Notes: generated by a model from the letters alone, not told the origin. Shown: positions 18,553 through 27,472, numbered from the stretch's first letter. The stretch: DNA of 64,000 nt from Paraferrimonas sedimenticola (GCF_002282855.1 NZ_NRIR01000008.1:141825-205824), one strand, 5' to 3'. Numbers and translations are program-made.

Positions 18553-19872
18553 TTACTTAGCGAAGTACTTAACGATAGAGGTTAGTCCGTTCAGGTCATA
18601 GCGCTCGTTCTCGTAAGTCATCGACTGTGGCGCAGATGATTGCTTAACGATTGCTACGTCACGCTCAACATCGATGTAGATCCATTGGCCGTGAATACCG
18701 ATTGCCATGAATGCTTCTTCACCTGGAACGTGGCTAACCCACCATTGACCGCGGTAAGACCACTCGCCGGCTTTCATGTTCACACTTGCATCTGGGCCAT
18801 TGCCAAATGCTTCTTTGCTACCGCCTGCTGCTAGTTGGTCAATCACTGATTTAGGTACAACTTGCTCGCCGTTGAACTTACCATCGTTCAGCATCATTGC
18901 TGCGAACTTAGCCAGGTTGTCAGGAGTCGCATTTAGACCACCGCCCGCTACCGCCAAACCAACTGGGTCAACCAGTACGTAAGTGTCGCCATAGGTTCCT
19001 AACTTGCCCCAAAGGTCATCTTGCAGGAATTCCGTGAACAAGGTGCCGGTAGCGTTACCCGTTACCCAGTTAAGCACGTCAGTCTTAGGGGTTTGATAGT
19101 GGAAAATCTCGCCGTGCTTCAGACCTTCTTCTAGCTTAATGTCTTGCAAGAAGCCGTACATGTTCGATGGGTAAGTTTTGCCTTCTTGTTTAGGTAGCCA
19201 GCCAATCACAGCGCCGTAGCGTGCTACGTCGGCCTCTGGGTCGGCATAGTCTTCGTTGTAGTTCATAGAGTTGGTCATATCCAACACCTGTTGAACTGTT
19301 GCACCACCGAAAGCGCGGTCTTCAGCAAGTTCTGGCACGTACTTAGATACCTTGGCGTTTGGATCGATTTTGCCATCAGCGATTGCCATCATTGCCGCAA
19401 GACCACCGAACGACTTGGTGACTGACATCATTTGGTGTGGCTGGTCTTTGTGCATGCCGTTGCGATAATTCTCATAAACCACCTTGCCACCGTGAACGAC
19501 GACGATTGCATCACCCCATGTCTCATCCATGAACTGGTCAAAACTGCGCTCAACACCGTCTTCGTTTTTGATCTTGATGCTTTCAACCGACTTGTCGATA
19601 GCACGTTCAAGTTCGATGGCTTGTTTCGCTGGTGCAACGTCAGCAGAAGCGAAAAACTCACGCATGTGCTGGTAGGCATAACGGTTAAAAGGAACACCAA
19701 AAATGGCATTGTCTGCTGTCACTTGCTTGTCATCGGGAACCACAATGCCGTTGACCGGTTGCATAATGCCAAGTTCTTCATACGACTTGTACTTGTCTGC
19801 ACCTTCGAGATCTAACGCCGATGCACTCATGGTTACTGATGCGATTACTAATGCGAGTAAAGTCTTTTTCAT
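18553..19872 (-). CDS. Secreted serine hydrolase, beta-lactamase class C / NylB-like fold
   Basis: A 439-residue exported protein with a signal peptide (residues 1-19, SASA site). The nucleophile motif is SVTK (Ser150, Lys153), and a Tyr-containing YNEDY segment follows at about 215, as in the class C beta-lactamase and 6-aminohexanoate-dimer hydrolase group. The substrate cannot be predicted; an esterase or amidase is as likely as a beta-lactamase. It is strongly similar along its whole length to the hydrolase at 59491-60822, sharing long identical blocks such as NRxAYQHMR and QPHQMMSVTKSFGGL. Confidence 0.8.
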   Translation of the reverse strand: MKKTLLALVIASVTMSASALDLEGADKYKSYEELGIMQPVNGIVVPDDKQVTADNAIFGVPFNRYAYQHMREFFASADVAPAKQAIELERAIDKSVESIKIKNEDGVERSFDQFMDETWGDAIVVVHGGKVVYENYRNGMHKDQPHQMMSVTKSFGGLAAMMAIADGKIDPNAKVSKYVPELAEDRAFGGATVQQVLDMTNSMNYNEDYADPEADVARYGAVIGWLPKQEGKTYPSNMYGFLQDIKLEEGLKHGEIFHYQTPKTDVLNWVTGNATGTLFTEFLQDDLWGKLGTYGDTYVLVDPVGLAVAGGGLNATPDNLAKFAAMMLNDGKFNGEQVVPKSVIDQLAAGGSKEAFGNGPDASVNMKAGEWSYRGQWWVSHVPGEEAFMAIGIHGQWIYIDVERDVAIVKQSSAPQSMTYENERYDLNGLTSIVKYFAK

Positions 19873-20229
19873 GTTGCTTACCTTCTAGTGGTTTAACTTC
19901 GCCATGCTTAAGGCAAAGTCTGAAATAACTGTGTCTGCCGTTTAGCCTTTGACTGTATTGAACCACTAATTCATTTTAAGCGAATATAAAAACCTTAAAG
20001 CATGACATTAAGGTTCGTTTTAAGAGGGGAGTAATCAAGGTCAGTAGTGGCGAAGGTCGCTTCGACAGGGTGAAACCGCATTGATCGCGACGACATCACA
20101 CTGTTTCCGCATTTTATCGACGCATCGCTCACTAAAAACACACATTCGCGCAATAATTGGCCATCCCATCAAGTGCTGTTCAGGGTTAGCCTGATAGCAT
20201 CATGGTAGGAAACCCTAATAAGGTGAATT
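19873..20229. other. Intergenic region between divergent genes
   Basis: This 357-bp stretch separates the serine hydrolase (minus) from the DUF4115-like gene (plus) and must hold both promoters. The only clear structure is the dyad at 19991-20015. I see no convincing gene. Confidence 0.5.
19991..20015. promoter_or_regulatory. Inverted repeat AACCTTAA-N9-TTAAGGTT, candidate operator
   Basis: A perfect 8-bp dyad with a 9-base spacer lies 119 bp upstream of the serine hydrolase start. Its size fits a dimeric regulator, but no T-run follows, so a terminator is less likely. Confidence 0.3.
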
Positions 20230-21171
20230 ATGCGATTGGTAACAAAGGCGATAAGTCTGCTCTTTGCGACGTCTTTGACCCTGGCTGCGCATAGCTGGGC
20301 AATGGATGATTTTGGCGATTTTGGTGACTTTGGTGATTTCGGTTATGAGCAAATGGCCGAGCCTGTCCCTATGCCTGAACCTATGCCAGTACAACCTGCC
20401 TATGAAGCGGTAGCAGAGCCCTTGCCGGCGGAGCCCGTTTACCAAGAGCCTGAATACATGCCCGAAACTCAGCCCATTGAGCCTGAGTACGAGGCCATTG
20501 CCGAGCCGCTTCCAGCGGAGCCCGAATTTGAAGCTATCGCTGAGCCCCTGCCCGAACATTCTATTGACAATCTCGACCCTGAGTACGGCGTTACCCCGCC
20601 AGAAAGCGTAGACCCTGATTACACAGTAATTCCGCCGGACGAGATTGACCCAGATTATGGCGTGATGCCGCCGGGAGAAATAGACCCTGACTATGGAGTG
20701 GTGCCACCGGGAGAAATAGACCCAGACTACGAAGTATATCCGCCGGAAATCGACCCAGATTGGGAAATCTACCCGCCGGAAATTTTACCGCCCGTCATCG
20801 TTGTGCCGCCGCCAATTTGGTGGTTGCCAGACCCTTGGTACCCGTGGTGGCCAATTGGCATTTACGGAGCGACCCGTATTATTGATGGTAAGAAGCACAG
20901 AGAAACCGTGCTCAGTCACGTTCGCTTAGAGGCCGACGAGGAAACTCGTGTGCGCGTTGCCGATAGTCGCAAAGAAGTACTAATGGATGGACAGATTCAA
21001 AGCGGTAATAAAATCACGCTGCAAGGTCGTCCGCCATTTGCGGTGACCTTGGGCGATAAGGATGCGGTACAAGTGTGGTTCGAGGGTAAACCAGTAGATT
21101 TGAGCGAAATGCCCGAAGGCCAGGTGGTCTACTTCCAGCTGCCCTTTGCTCACCCGAAAGCGCGCAAATAG
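20230..21171 (+). CDS. Exported Pro/Glu-repeat protein with a RodZ-like (DUF4115) C-terminal domain
   Basis: A 313-residue protein I do not know as a named gene. It has a signal peptide (residues 1-24), then a GDFGDFGDFG run. A low-complexity acidic-proline region has three copies of EAIAEPLP-like units (about 55-110) and four to five DPDYxVxPPxEI units (about 117-180). A WWLPDPWYPWWPIG aromatic patch follows. The last 100 residues (ETRVRVADSRKEVLMDG, then PPFAVTLGDKDAVQVWFEGKPVDLS) resemble the beta-sandwich C-terminal domain of RodZ, which normally follows a TM helix and cytoplasmic HTH; neither is present here. The ATG is preceded by AAGGTG. A periplasmic or surface role is inferred. Confidence 0.7.
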   Translation: MRLVTKAISLLFATSLTLAAHSWAMDDFGDFGDFGDFGYEQMAEPVPMPEPMPVQPAYEAVAEPLPAEPVYQEPEYMPETQPIEPEYEAIAEPLPAEPEFEAIAEPLPEHSIDNLDPEYGVTPPESVDPDYTVIPPDEIDPDYGVMPPGEIDPDYGVVPPGEIDPDYEVYPPEIDPDWEIYPPEILPPVIVVPPPIWWLPDPWYPWWPIGIYGATRIIDGKKHRETVLSHVRLEADEETRVRVADSRKEVLMDGQIQSGNKITLQGRPPFAVTLGDKDAVQVWFEGKPVDLSEMPEGQVVYFQLPFAHPKARK

Positions 21172-21194
21172 CGCGCTTGATCAAACTGACAAAA

Positions 21195-21572
21195 CTATTG
21201 CGCTGGGGTTTGCAAGGGCAACCCGGCTAAATTCCAGCCGCGAAACCCACCCGCCAGCGAATACACTTGACGGTAGCCCATCAATTGCAGGTTAAGCGCG
21301 GCCAACGCGCTGCGATAGCCGCCTCCGCAGTACAGCACCAACACCTGATCCAAGTCTGGATAACGCTTTTCCACGTCGCGCTCGATCACCCCTTTGCCGA
21401 GATACTCAGCATTGGGCAAGTGACTCACCGCCCACTCGCTCTGCTCGCGCACATCCACCAGCGTCATCGAGCGTGCTTCGCTCACCCAATCCTGGTACTG
21501 CGCTAGGCTAATTTCCTGAATTTGCGCCACCGCCTGTTGGCACAGCTTTTCGAATCTCGGATTGTGCTGCAT
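21195..21572 (-). CDS. Rhodanese-like domain protein
   Basis: A 125-residue single rhodanese domain. The active-site loop is YCGGGYRSALAA with the catalytic cysteine, and VDVREQSEWAVSHLPNA is the conserved N-terminal motif. It probably handles persulfide sulfur; acceptor unknown. It begins 9 bp after the malic enzyme stop with a GGAGA ribosome-binding site, so it is likely the second gene of that operon. Confidence 0.85.
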   Translation of the reverse strand: MQHNPRFEKLCQQAVAQIQEISLAQYQDWVSEARSMTLVDVREQSEWAVSHLPNAEYLGKGVIERDVEKRYPDLDQVLVLYCGGGYRSALAALNLQLMGYRQVYSLAGGFRGWNLAGLPLQTPAQ

Positions 21573-21581
21573 AGAGTCTCC

Positions 21582-23267
21582 TTAAAACGCGGTGCGTTTG
21601 TACTGACGATACTCTGGATGCCAGAAATTAGACTCGATGGCTTGGCCCAACTCTTCGGCACTCATCAGCTGAGCAATGCCCTGCGACATCGCGGTCTGCG
21701 CCACGGCATAAGCAATGTGCTTGCTCACTTGGTGAATCTCTTCAAGTGGTGGCAACAGTGGCCCCTCGCCATTCAGCGCCAATGGCGAGCACTCGGCTAA
21801 AGCGCGGCTAGAGGCCATCAGCATTTCATCAGTGACACGAGAGGCTTTCACCGCCAGTACGCCCAAACCAATGCCTGGGAAGATATAGCTGTTGTTGCAC
21901 TGGGCAATCGGAACTATCTCCTCACCCAATACCACTGGCGGGAACGGACTGCCGGTGGCGACCAAGGCTTTGCCTTCGGTCCAAGACAGAATGTTCTCCG
22001 GCGTGGCTTCGACACGACTGGTAGGGTTAGACAAAGGGAACACAATCGGCTGCTCACAATGGCTGGCCATGGCTTTGATGATGTTCTCGCTGAACAAGCC
22101 TGGGGCACCTGAAACACCAACTAATACAGTCGGTTTGGCATTGTTCACCACGTCCAACAAAGACACATTGTCTTCGCTTAGCTGCCAGTCTTCGATAGCC
22201 TCAGGTGATTGGGTCAGTTTTTGCTGGAAGTCGAGCAGATTCGGCATGCCCTGTTGCAACAAGCCCCAACGGTCAACCATAAACACCTGCGAGCGCGCTT
22301 GGTCATCGCTAATGCCCTCGGCGACCATCTGCGCAATAATGGCCTCAGCAATACCACAGCCAGCAGAGCCCGCCCCCAAGAAGGTGACGCGTTGATCTTT
22401 GAGCTGAGTGCCGGCGGCCTTACACGCGGCCAGCAGCGAGCCCACGGTCACTGCCGCAGTTCCTTGAATGTCGTCGTTAAAACAGCAGATTTTGTCTTTG
22501 TAGCGTTGCAATAATGGCATCGCATTTTTCTGTGCAAAATCTTCAAACTGAATCAGCGCATCGGGCCAACGACGTTGTACCGATTGAATGAAGGCTTCCA
22601 CAAACTCGTCGTACTCGTCACCACTAATGCGGTTGTGACGCCAACCCATGTACATAGGATCTTGCAGACGCTGTGGATTGTCGGTACCCACGTCCAGCAC
22701 AACGGGCAAGGTGTAGGCCGGACTAATACCGCCACAACCTGTGTAAAGCGCCAGCTTGCCGATTGGAATCCCCATGCCACCAATGCCTTGGTCACCCAGA
22801 CCCAAAATTCGCTCGCCATCGGTCACCACAATCACTTTAACGTTGTGACGGTTAGAATTATTTAGCACGTCATCGATTCTGTCCTTGTCCGGATAGCTGA
22901 TGAACAAACCTCGGTTGCGACGATAAATGGTAGAGAACTGCTCGCACGCCATACCCACAGTTGGGGTGTAGATAATCGGCATCATTTCCGAGATGTGATT
23001 CTGAACCAGTCGGTAAAACAGGGTTTCATTGGTGTCTTGGATATTGCGCAAATAAATGTGCTTATCCATGTCGCTGCTAAACGAGGCGTATTGCTGATAG
23101 GCACGAGCCGCTTGCTCTTCAATGGTCTCAATGGCGTGCGGCAACAACCCCTCAAGATTAAAAGAGTCACGCTCTGCGGCAGTAAAGGCACTGCCTTTAT
23201 TCAATAGAGAAGTTTCGAGCAACGCCGGGCCGGCGTAGGGGATGTAGATCGGGCGCTTGTTATCCAC
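21582..23267 (-). CDS. maeA: NAD-dependent malic enzyme
   Basis: A 561-residue enzyme (E. coli MaeA is 565) that decarboxylates malate to pyruvate. The substrate-region motif [16 protein letters not shown], the metal-binding segment [15 protein letters not shown] and the NAD fold [14 protein letters not shown] are all visible. It starts with GTG; AGGA lies about 10 bases upstream. Confidence 0.94.
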   Translation of the reverse strand: MDNKRPIYIPYAGPALLETSLLNKGSAFTAAERDSFNLEGLLPHAIETIEEQAARAYQQYASFSSDMDKHIYLRNIQDTNETLFYRLVQNHISEMMPIIYTPTVGMACEQFSTIYRRNRGLFISYPDKDRIDDVLNNSNRHNVKVIVVTDGERILGLGDQGIGGMGIPIGKLALYTGCGGISPAYTLPVVLDVGTDNPQRLQDPMYMGWRHNRISGDEYDEFVEAFIQSVQRRWPDALIQFEDFAQKNAMPLLQRYKDKICCFNDDIQGTAAVTVGSLLAACKAAGTQLKDQRVTFLGAGSAGCGIAEAIIAQMVAEGISDDQARSQVFMVDRWGLLQQGMPNLLDFQQKLTQSPEAIEDWQLSEDNVSLLDVVNNAKPTVLVGVSGAPGLFSENIIKAMASHCEQPIVFPLSNPTSRVEATPENILSWTEGKALVATGSPFPPVVLGEEIVPIAQCNNSYIFPGIGLGVLAVKASRVTDEMLMASSRALAECSPLALNGEGPLLPPLEEIHQVSKHIAYAVAQTAMSQGIAQLMSAEELGQAIESNFWHPEYRQYKRTAF

Positions 23268-23289
23268 GACAAGGAATCCTGTAACTAAG

Positions 23290-23321
23290 AAAAGGCGGCA
23301 GTCGATTCGTCATCGACTGCC
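23290..23321 (-). terminator. Terminator of the ferritin gene
   Basis: GGCAGTCGAT pairs perfectly with ATCGACTGCC around a 5-base loop; on the minus strand it runs on into CCTTTTC. It separates ftnA from maeA. Confidence 0.65.
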
Positions 23322-23346
23322 AATCCATTGATAATAGTCGCTATTA

Positions 23347-23877
23347 TTATTCGGCGGTGCTTTCTTGCATGATTGACGGAGTCTCTTGACCCGCCATTGC
23401 AGCTAAGTCTTTGTCGATCAGGTATAGCGCCTGACCGTTCTCGCCCACCATTTCAATTTTATCGACGATAGACTTAAACAGCTTTTCTTCTTCGTGTTGC
23501 TCTGACACATACCACTGCAAGAAGTTAAAGGTTGAGTAGTCTTGATTGGTGAATGCTTCGTGAGCCAAGCCGTTGATGCACTTAGTGATCATTTGCTCAT
23601 GCTCATAGGTGTATGAAAACAGAGATAACAGGCTGTCATACTTGGCTTGAGGAGCGTCGATGCCACCAATGATTGGCATAGCGCCAGTCTCGCTAACATA
23701 GGTGAATAAACGGCGCATGTGCTCCATTTCTTCATCGGCGTGGGCGCGCAAAAACTCAGCCGCTCCCTCGTATCCTTTGTCTTCACACCAGGCGCTCATT
23801 TGCAGGTAAAGATTGGAAGAAAAGAATTCTAGGTTAATTTGCTCGTTTAAACGGCTAACCATGTTTTCTGACAGCAT
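23347..23877 (-). CDS. ftnA: Non-heme ferritin FtnA
   Basis: A 176-residue ferritin. The ferroxidase ligands are in [17 protein letters not shown] helix [15 protein letters not shown] in helix B and EQHEEEKLF in helix C. It forms a 24-subunit shell that stores iron in the cytoplasm, which fits an organism with many heme proteins. Alone in its operon, with its own terminator. Confidence 0.93.
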   Translation of the reverse strand: MLSENMVSRLNEQINLEFFSSNLYLQMSAWCEDKGYEGAAEFLRAHADEEMEHMRRLFTYVSETGAMPIIGGIDAPQAKYDSLLSLFSYTYEHEQMITKCINGLAHEAFTNQDYSTFNFLQWYVSEQHEEEKLFKSIVDKIEMVGENGQALYLIDKDLAAMAGQETPSIMQESTAE

Positions 23878-23960
23878 CAGAGTGTACCCCTTTAACAGTG
23901 ATCCGATAGGTGTTTTTTTCTAACTGGCATTGTTGTGAAAGGGCGTAGGAAAATCAACCA

Positions 23961-24128
23961 TTAAAGGTGGTCTTTCATGGATCTTGGCTTACATAGTACT
24001 TTTTTCTTGTTTGCCGCACGGCCACATTTGGTGCAAATGAACTTAGGGTCCTCTACAAAACTCAGTAATAGCTCAAACTTGGTTTGATAGGCGCTTTTAC
24101 TCCACTTACAAATCGCCTTGTCGCTCAT
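23961..24128 (-). CDS. Small zinc-ribbon-like protein, 55 residues
   Basis: A short gene whose ATG overlaps the rsmJ stop codon (ATGA). The product is basic, with one CXXC pair (CTKCGR) plus two further cysteines (ICK near residue 7 and LCK near 46), so it could bind one zinc. Codon choice is ordinary and the coupling to rsmJ argues strongly that it is translated. Function unknown; a role with nucleic acid or ribosomes is only inferred from charge and context. Confidence 0.7.
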   Translation of the reverse strand: MSDKAICKWSKSAYQTKFELLLSFVEDPKFICTKCGRAANKKKVLCKPRSMKDHL

Positions 24129-24886
24129 GACTCTCCCGCTATCGGTTTTTGAATAATGTACAAATCAAATCGATTCTTCTTGGTTTCGATTTGGCTATCG
24201 GGTGCTTGCTCGGCCATAGGCGAAGCATAATCCGGCCGTTTTACCACCACACGCTTAAGTGCTGCTTGCTTGGCCGCGGCCAGTAAAGCGTCCGAGTCAA
24301 GGTCAGCGCCCACTAGCCCCTGGAAGATGGCCATTTCCTTTTTCACCTGAGCCGACTTCTCGCGGTGGGGGTACATAGGGTCGAGATAGACCACATCCGC
24401 CTGCGCGCCAGAAACTAGATAGTCAGGCCCTTGCGAGTGCACCAGACGCATACGCTCGCTTACCCAAGCTCCAATGTCTGCATCACTTTGGGCGCGTTTT
24501 AGCCCATCGGCCAGCAAGGCTGCGACAACCGGGTGACGCTCCACCATGGTGACCTTGCAACCTAAGCTCGCCAGTACAAAAGCGTCGCGACCTAACCCAG
24601 CGGTCGCATCGATGACACTGGGGTTAGCACCTTTTTTAAGCCCCACCGCCTTGGCTATCGCCTGGCCGCGCCCGCCACCAAATTTACGACGATGGCCCAC
24701 GGCACCGCCGACAAAATCCACCACAACCGGCTTCATTTTAGCAAAATCGCGCTGAATCAGACCCAGACAATTGTCTTGATAAACCAAGCTATAGGGCGCT
24801 TCTGAGTCATGGCACAGGGCAAACTCATCAGTCAGTGCATTCCGCTGTTCAGAGTCTAGCTGCAGATTGATTGCGACACGGGTCAC
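24125..24886 (-). CDS. rsmJ: 16S rRNA (guanine-1516-N2)-methyltransferase RsmJ
   Basis: A 253-residue SAM-dependent methyltransferase. The SAM site is [17 protein letters not shown] with the following acidic residue in VTMVERHP, and the catalytic motif is [32 protein letters not shown] precedes it as in RsmJ orthologues. It starts with GTG. The small zinc-ribbon gene follows with a four-base overlap. Confidence 0.93.
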   Translation of the reverse strand: MTRVAINLQLDSEQRNALTDEFALCHDSEAPYSLVYQDNCLGLIQRDFAKMKPVVVDFVGGAVGHRRKFGGGRGQAIAKAVGLKKGANPSVIDATAGLGRDAFVLASLGCKVTMVERHPVVAALLADGLKRAQSDADIGAWVSERMRLVHSQGPDYLVSGAQADVVYLDPMYPHREKSAQVKKEMAIFQGLVGADLDSDALLAAAKQAALKRVVVKRPDYASPMAEQAPDSQIETKKNRFDLYIIQKPIAGES

Positions 24887-25018
24887 GATTCGATTCCAAG
24901 GGATGAAAAACTCAATATTATGCCTTAACTATCGACTATGCATTAGCAGTTTCTAACGGCATACTGCGCTGTGATTCACACAAGAGCGAGAAACTCACCT
25001 TTGAGTTTAGAAAAATCT

Positions 25019-25531
25019 ATGACTTCAAAAAAATCTATGACGTCGACAAAACTGCTTTGGTTGCTAGCAAGCATTTGCGCGTTAACCGAAGCTCTGCTTT
25101 TCGGACTAAGCCAATACTATCAACTCGCCTTGGGCACTTGGGTCGATTGGTTTCGCTTGAGCAACCTCGCTCTACTGTTTGCCACCGTGGTGCTGGCTCT
25201 AACTCAACACAAGGGACAGCTGGCACTAATTGGCCTGGCGCTTATCGGCGCGCTCAACCTTTCACTGGCGCTTCAGCAAAGCCATACCAATCAACAGATT
25301 CAACATTTTCAGGCCCAGGCGGGCGTTGAAGAAGGCGCCTGCGCATTAAACTTTGAGGCGCCCGTTTACCCAAGTTGGCTGGAGTATTCAGGGGAGTGCT
25401 CTAGCCTGGTTAAAGTGTACGGCATCGAACTCAGCCAGCTACTGATATCACTGGCCGGACTGGGCTTATTAATACTTGTTTTTGCTAATATAAGGCAGAT
25501 TCAGGTTCGGTTCAGTAAGCCGGGGTTATAG
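25019..25531 (+). CDS. DsbB-like four-helix membrane protein lacking the first CXXC
   Basis: A protein of about 170 residues with four hydrophobic segments arranged as in DsbB. The TM3-TM4 loop keeps a cysteine pair (GACALNF and GECSS), followed by an amphipathic GIELSQLLISLAGLGLL, matching the C-terminal part of DsbB. In the TM1-TM2 loop, where DsbB has CVLC, this protein reads WVDW. It therefore lacks the quinone-proximal disulfide. The start is uncertain: two ATGs, 25019 and 25037, lie in a duplicated AAAAATCTATGAC segment, and a GTG exists at 24971; none has a strong ribosome-binding site. Confidence 0.65.
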   Translation: MTSKKSMTSTKLLWLLASICALTEALLFGLSQYYQLALGTWVDWFRLSNLALLFATVVLALTQHKGQLALIGLALIGALNLSLALQQSHTNQQIQHFQAQAGVEEGACALNFEAPVYPSWLEYSGECSSLVKVYGIELSQLLISLAGLGLLILVFANIRQIQVRFSKPGL

Positions 25532-25573
25532 TTTATTCCAAGCAACATCAAGGCTAATTCAATTGCTTCTTTC

Positions 25574-25599
25574 AGACCCCTATTTGGGGTCTTTTTTTT
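25574..25599 (+). terminator. Rho-independent terminator after the DsbB-like gene
   Basis: AGACCCC pairs with GGGGTCT around a 5-base loop, followed by a run of Ts. Confidence 0.9.
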
Positions 25600-25660
25600 G
25601 CCCTAAATTCCTATAGCTCGGTTCGATCACAGCGTTTGGCAACACTCGTTTATCAATTGA

Positions 25661-25677
25661 GATCTCAGATCACAGAT
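25661..25677. promoter_or_regulatory. CRP-like half site upstream of the Spot 42-position RNA
   Basis: AGATCACA is a perfect CRP half site and TGAGA lies seven rather than six bases away. Spot 42 is repressed by cAMP-CRP in enterobacteria, so position is suggestive. The left half is imperfect. Confidence 0.35.
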
Positions 25678-25701
25678 CCCGTTTAAGAAACAGAAATTCG
25701 C

Positions 25702-25730
25702 TTGGTAATTGGTCAGGCCGCCCTTAGTCT
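25702..25730 (+). promoter_or_regulatory. Candidate sigma-70 promoter for the Spot 42-like RNA
   Basis: TTGGTA and TAGTCT stand 17 bp apart, each with four of six consensus bases, and would start a transcript near 25737. Confidence 0.4.
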
Positions 25731-25736
25731 TGAAGG

Positions 25737-25849
25737 CGAAGGGTTAAGGGTTAGTTTTATATCTTTCGATCAATGTATTTGCACTGGTGTGAGTGCATTC
25801 TAGAACCGCTTATTGTGGCGCCCTGTGGCTTATGCGACAGGGCTTTTTT
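25737..25849 (+). ncRNA. spf: Candidate Spot 42 (spf) small RNA
   Basis: No protein gene lies on this strand between 25531 and 26804, yet a strong terminator (GCCCTGT-N10-ACAGGGC then six Ts, 25820-25849) closes a unit of about 110 nt, the length of Spot 42. The locus matches: in E. coli spf sits just before the oppositely oriented engB, as here. The 5' end GAAGGGTTAAGGG and the TATCTTTC segment resemble the Spot 42 start (GUAGGGUACAGAGG and UAUCUUUC). The middle diverges. The call rests on synteny, size, terminator and partial similarity. Confidence 0.55.
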
Positions 25850-25878
25850 CTGCCTTTAGTATTTTTTAGAGTATTTAC

Positions 25879-25907
25879 TTTAAAAAGCGATCGCACCGAT
25901 CTATAAT
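25879..25907 (+). promoter_or_regulatory. Promoter of the second small RNA
   Basis: TTTAAA and a consensus TATAAT lie 17 bp apart, with no open reading frame behind them. Confidence 0.6.
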
Positions 25908-25913
25908 GGCTTG

Positions 25914-25988
25914 GAGTCTTGTTAGCCAGTCCCCGATTTAGGCTGGTAATCGATTATTCGCCGAAGCTTTTAGCTTCGGCTTTTTTTT
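25914..25988 (+). ncRNA. Second candidate small RNA, about 75 nt, next to engB
   Basis: Between a good promoter and a textbook terminator (GCCGAAGC, 5-base loop, GCTTCGGC, eight Ts at 25960-25988) lies a short stretch with no start codon and reading frame of note. It can form a first stem from TTAGCCAG and CTGGTAA around a 13-base loop. I do not recognise the family. It could be a separate sRNA, or the terminator could also protect against read-through into engB antisense. Confidence 0.5.
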
Positions 25989-25990
25989 GC

Positions 25991-26632
25991 TTATTCTTCG
26001 GTGGGAGTGTCTTTAGCAGGCGCTTCGGGCAACTGGTAGTGTGCGGTTAACCAATTAATCAATTGGGGTATGCCTAGCTTTTTCAGCGACGAGAAAACTT
26101 CAACCTGAACCAAGTCAGCATACTCTTCATAATGCTTGCGCACTTTAAGCAGAGTCGATTTGCGCGCCCCCTGCTTCAATTTGTCGCATTTGGTAAGCAG
26201 CGCCAGCACTGGCAGGTGATTGTGGATCGCCCAGTCGATCATTTGTTGGTCGATGTCTTTAAGCGGATGGCGAATGTCCATTAACACCACGATGCCACAC
26301 AGTGACTCGCGATCTTGCAGGTACTCAGACAATGCCGCTTGCCACTTTTCTTTTAGGTGCAATGGCACTTGGGCAAAGCCGTAGCCCGGAAGATCGATCA
26401 AGCGGCGATCTTGGTCTAGCTCGAACACATTGATCAATTGGGTACGTCCAGGCGTTTTAGAAGTACGCGCAAGACTTTTCTGTTGAGTTAAGGCATTTAA
26501 GGCGCTGGACTTGCCAGCGTTCGAGCGGCCCGCAAAGGCAATCTCTATTCCTTTGTCAGCGCCAAGGTGACGAATGTCAGGTGCACTGGTCAAAAATTTG
26601 GCCTGACGAAAGTCGATAAAAGAGGTTTCCAA
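25991..26632 (-). CDS. engB: Ribosome biogenesis GTP-binding protein EngB (YihA/YsxC)
   Basis: A GTPase of about 213 residues needed for large-subunit assembly. G1 is [18 protein letters not shown]3 is [11 protein letters not shown]4 is [11 protein letters not shown], and [16 protein letters not shown] covers G2. I choose the TTG at 26632 because GGAG stands six bases before it; an in-frame TTG at 26644 has no such site. It faces the small-RNA units, the same arrangement as spf and yihA in E. coli. Confidence 0.93.
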   Translation of the reverse strand: METSFIDFRQAKFLTSAPDIRHLGADKGIEIAFAGRSNAGKSSALNALTQQKSLARTSKTPGRTQLINVFELDQDRRLIDLPGYGFAQVPLHLKEKWQAALSEYLQDRESLCGIVVLMDIRHPLKDIDQQMIDWAIHNHLPVLALLTKCDKLKQGARKSTLLKVRKHYEEYADLVQVEVFSSLKKLGIPQLINWLTAHYQLPEAPAKDTPTEE

Positions 26633-26804
26633 ACTTAACTCCAACCGAAAAATGTATGAGGGGTGCTAATTCTGCGTAACAAATGCTTACTTTTGACAAA
26701 TTTAGTGTAAAATATGGCGCAGATCACGAAATCCCTATATTAACACGCTTACCGCAGCGCGAAGTAAGCTCAAGATAATAATCCTAAAAAGAAGTTGGAA
26801 CGCT

Positions 26805-27443
26805 ATGAAAAAGTTAGCCCTTACTCTCTCTGTGATTGCCGCCATGTCTGCTCCTGCGATGGCTGCGGATGATGCCAAAATCGTCGGCAACGCCGAAGCT
26901 GGCAAAGCTGCCGCTGCCCTTTGTATGGCTTGCCACGGTCCTGACGGTAACAGCCCAATCGACATGTATCCTAAGATTGCTGGGCAGCATGAAGCATACC
27001 TAAATAAGCAATTAACCGAATTTCGTCTAGCTGGTAAAACCGGTGGCGCACAAGGCCGTATGGACCCTGTGATGCTAGGCATGGCTATGCCACTAACCGA
27101 CCAGCAAATTGCTGACCTAAGCGCTTTCTACGCCTCACAAACAGGCAGCGAAAACCCAGCCGCTAAAGCCGACGAGCACGGCAAGCAGCTGTACACAGGT
27201 GGTGATGTAAACCGCGGTATTACTGCATGTATCGCTTGCCACGGTCCTAACGGCGAAGGCGTTGAATTGGCTGGCTTCCCAGCGGTTGCCGGTCAGCATG
27301 TGGCTTACACCAAAGGTCAGTTAGAAAAGTTCCGCGACGGTCAGCGCAACAACGACCTGAACGGCATGATGCAAGACACTGCCAAGAAACTGTCAGATGA
27401 AGATATTTTGGCCCTGTCAAACTATATTGGCAGCCTTAAATAG
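26805..27443 (+). CDS. Cytochrome c4, diheme
   Basis: A 212-residue periplasmic diheme cytochrome with a signal peptide (cleavage after MAADDAK region, about residue 21). Heme sites are CMACH near residue 44 and CIACH near residue 145, each with a following GPDG or GPNG turn, and each half has distal Met candidates. Cytochromes c4 carry electrons to terminal oxidases, including cbb3-type. It lies next to engB, a common gammaproteobacterial arrangement. Confidence 0.93.
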   Translation: MKKLALTLSVIAAMSAPAMAADDAKIVGNAEAGKAAAALCMACHGPDGNSPIDMYPKIAGQHEAYLNKQLTEFRLAGKTGGAQGRMDPVMLGMAMPLTDQQIADLSAFYASQTGSENPAAKADEHGKQLYTGGDVNRGITACIACHGPNGEGVELAGFPAVAGQHVAYTKGQLEKFRDGQRNNDLNGMMQDTAKKLSDEDILALSNYIGSLK

Positions 27444-27472
27444 CTGACAATATTTGGCAACAAATGACCAAC

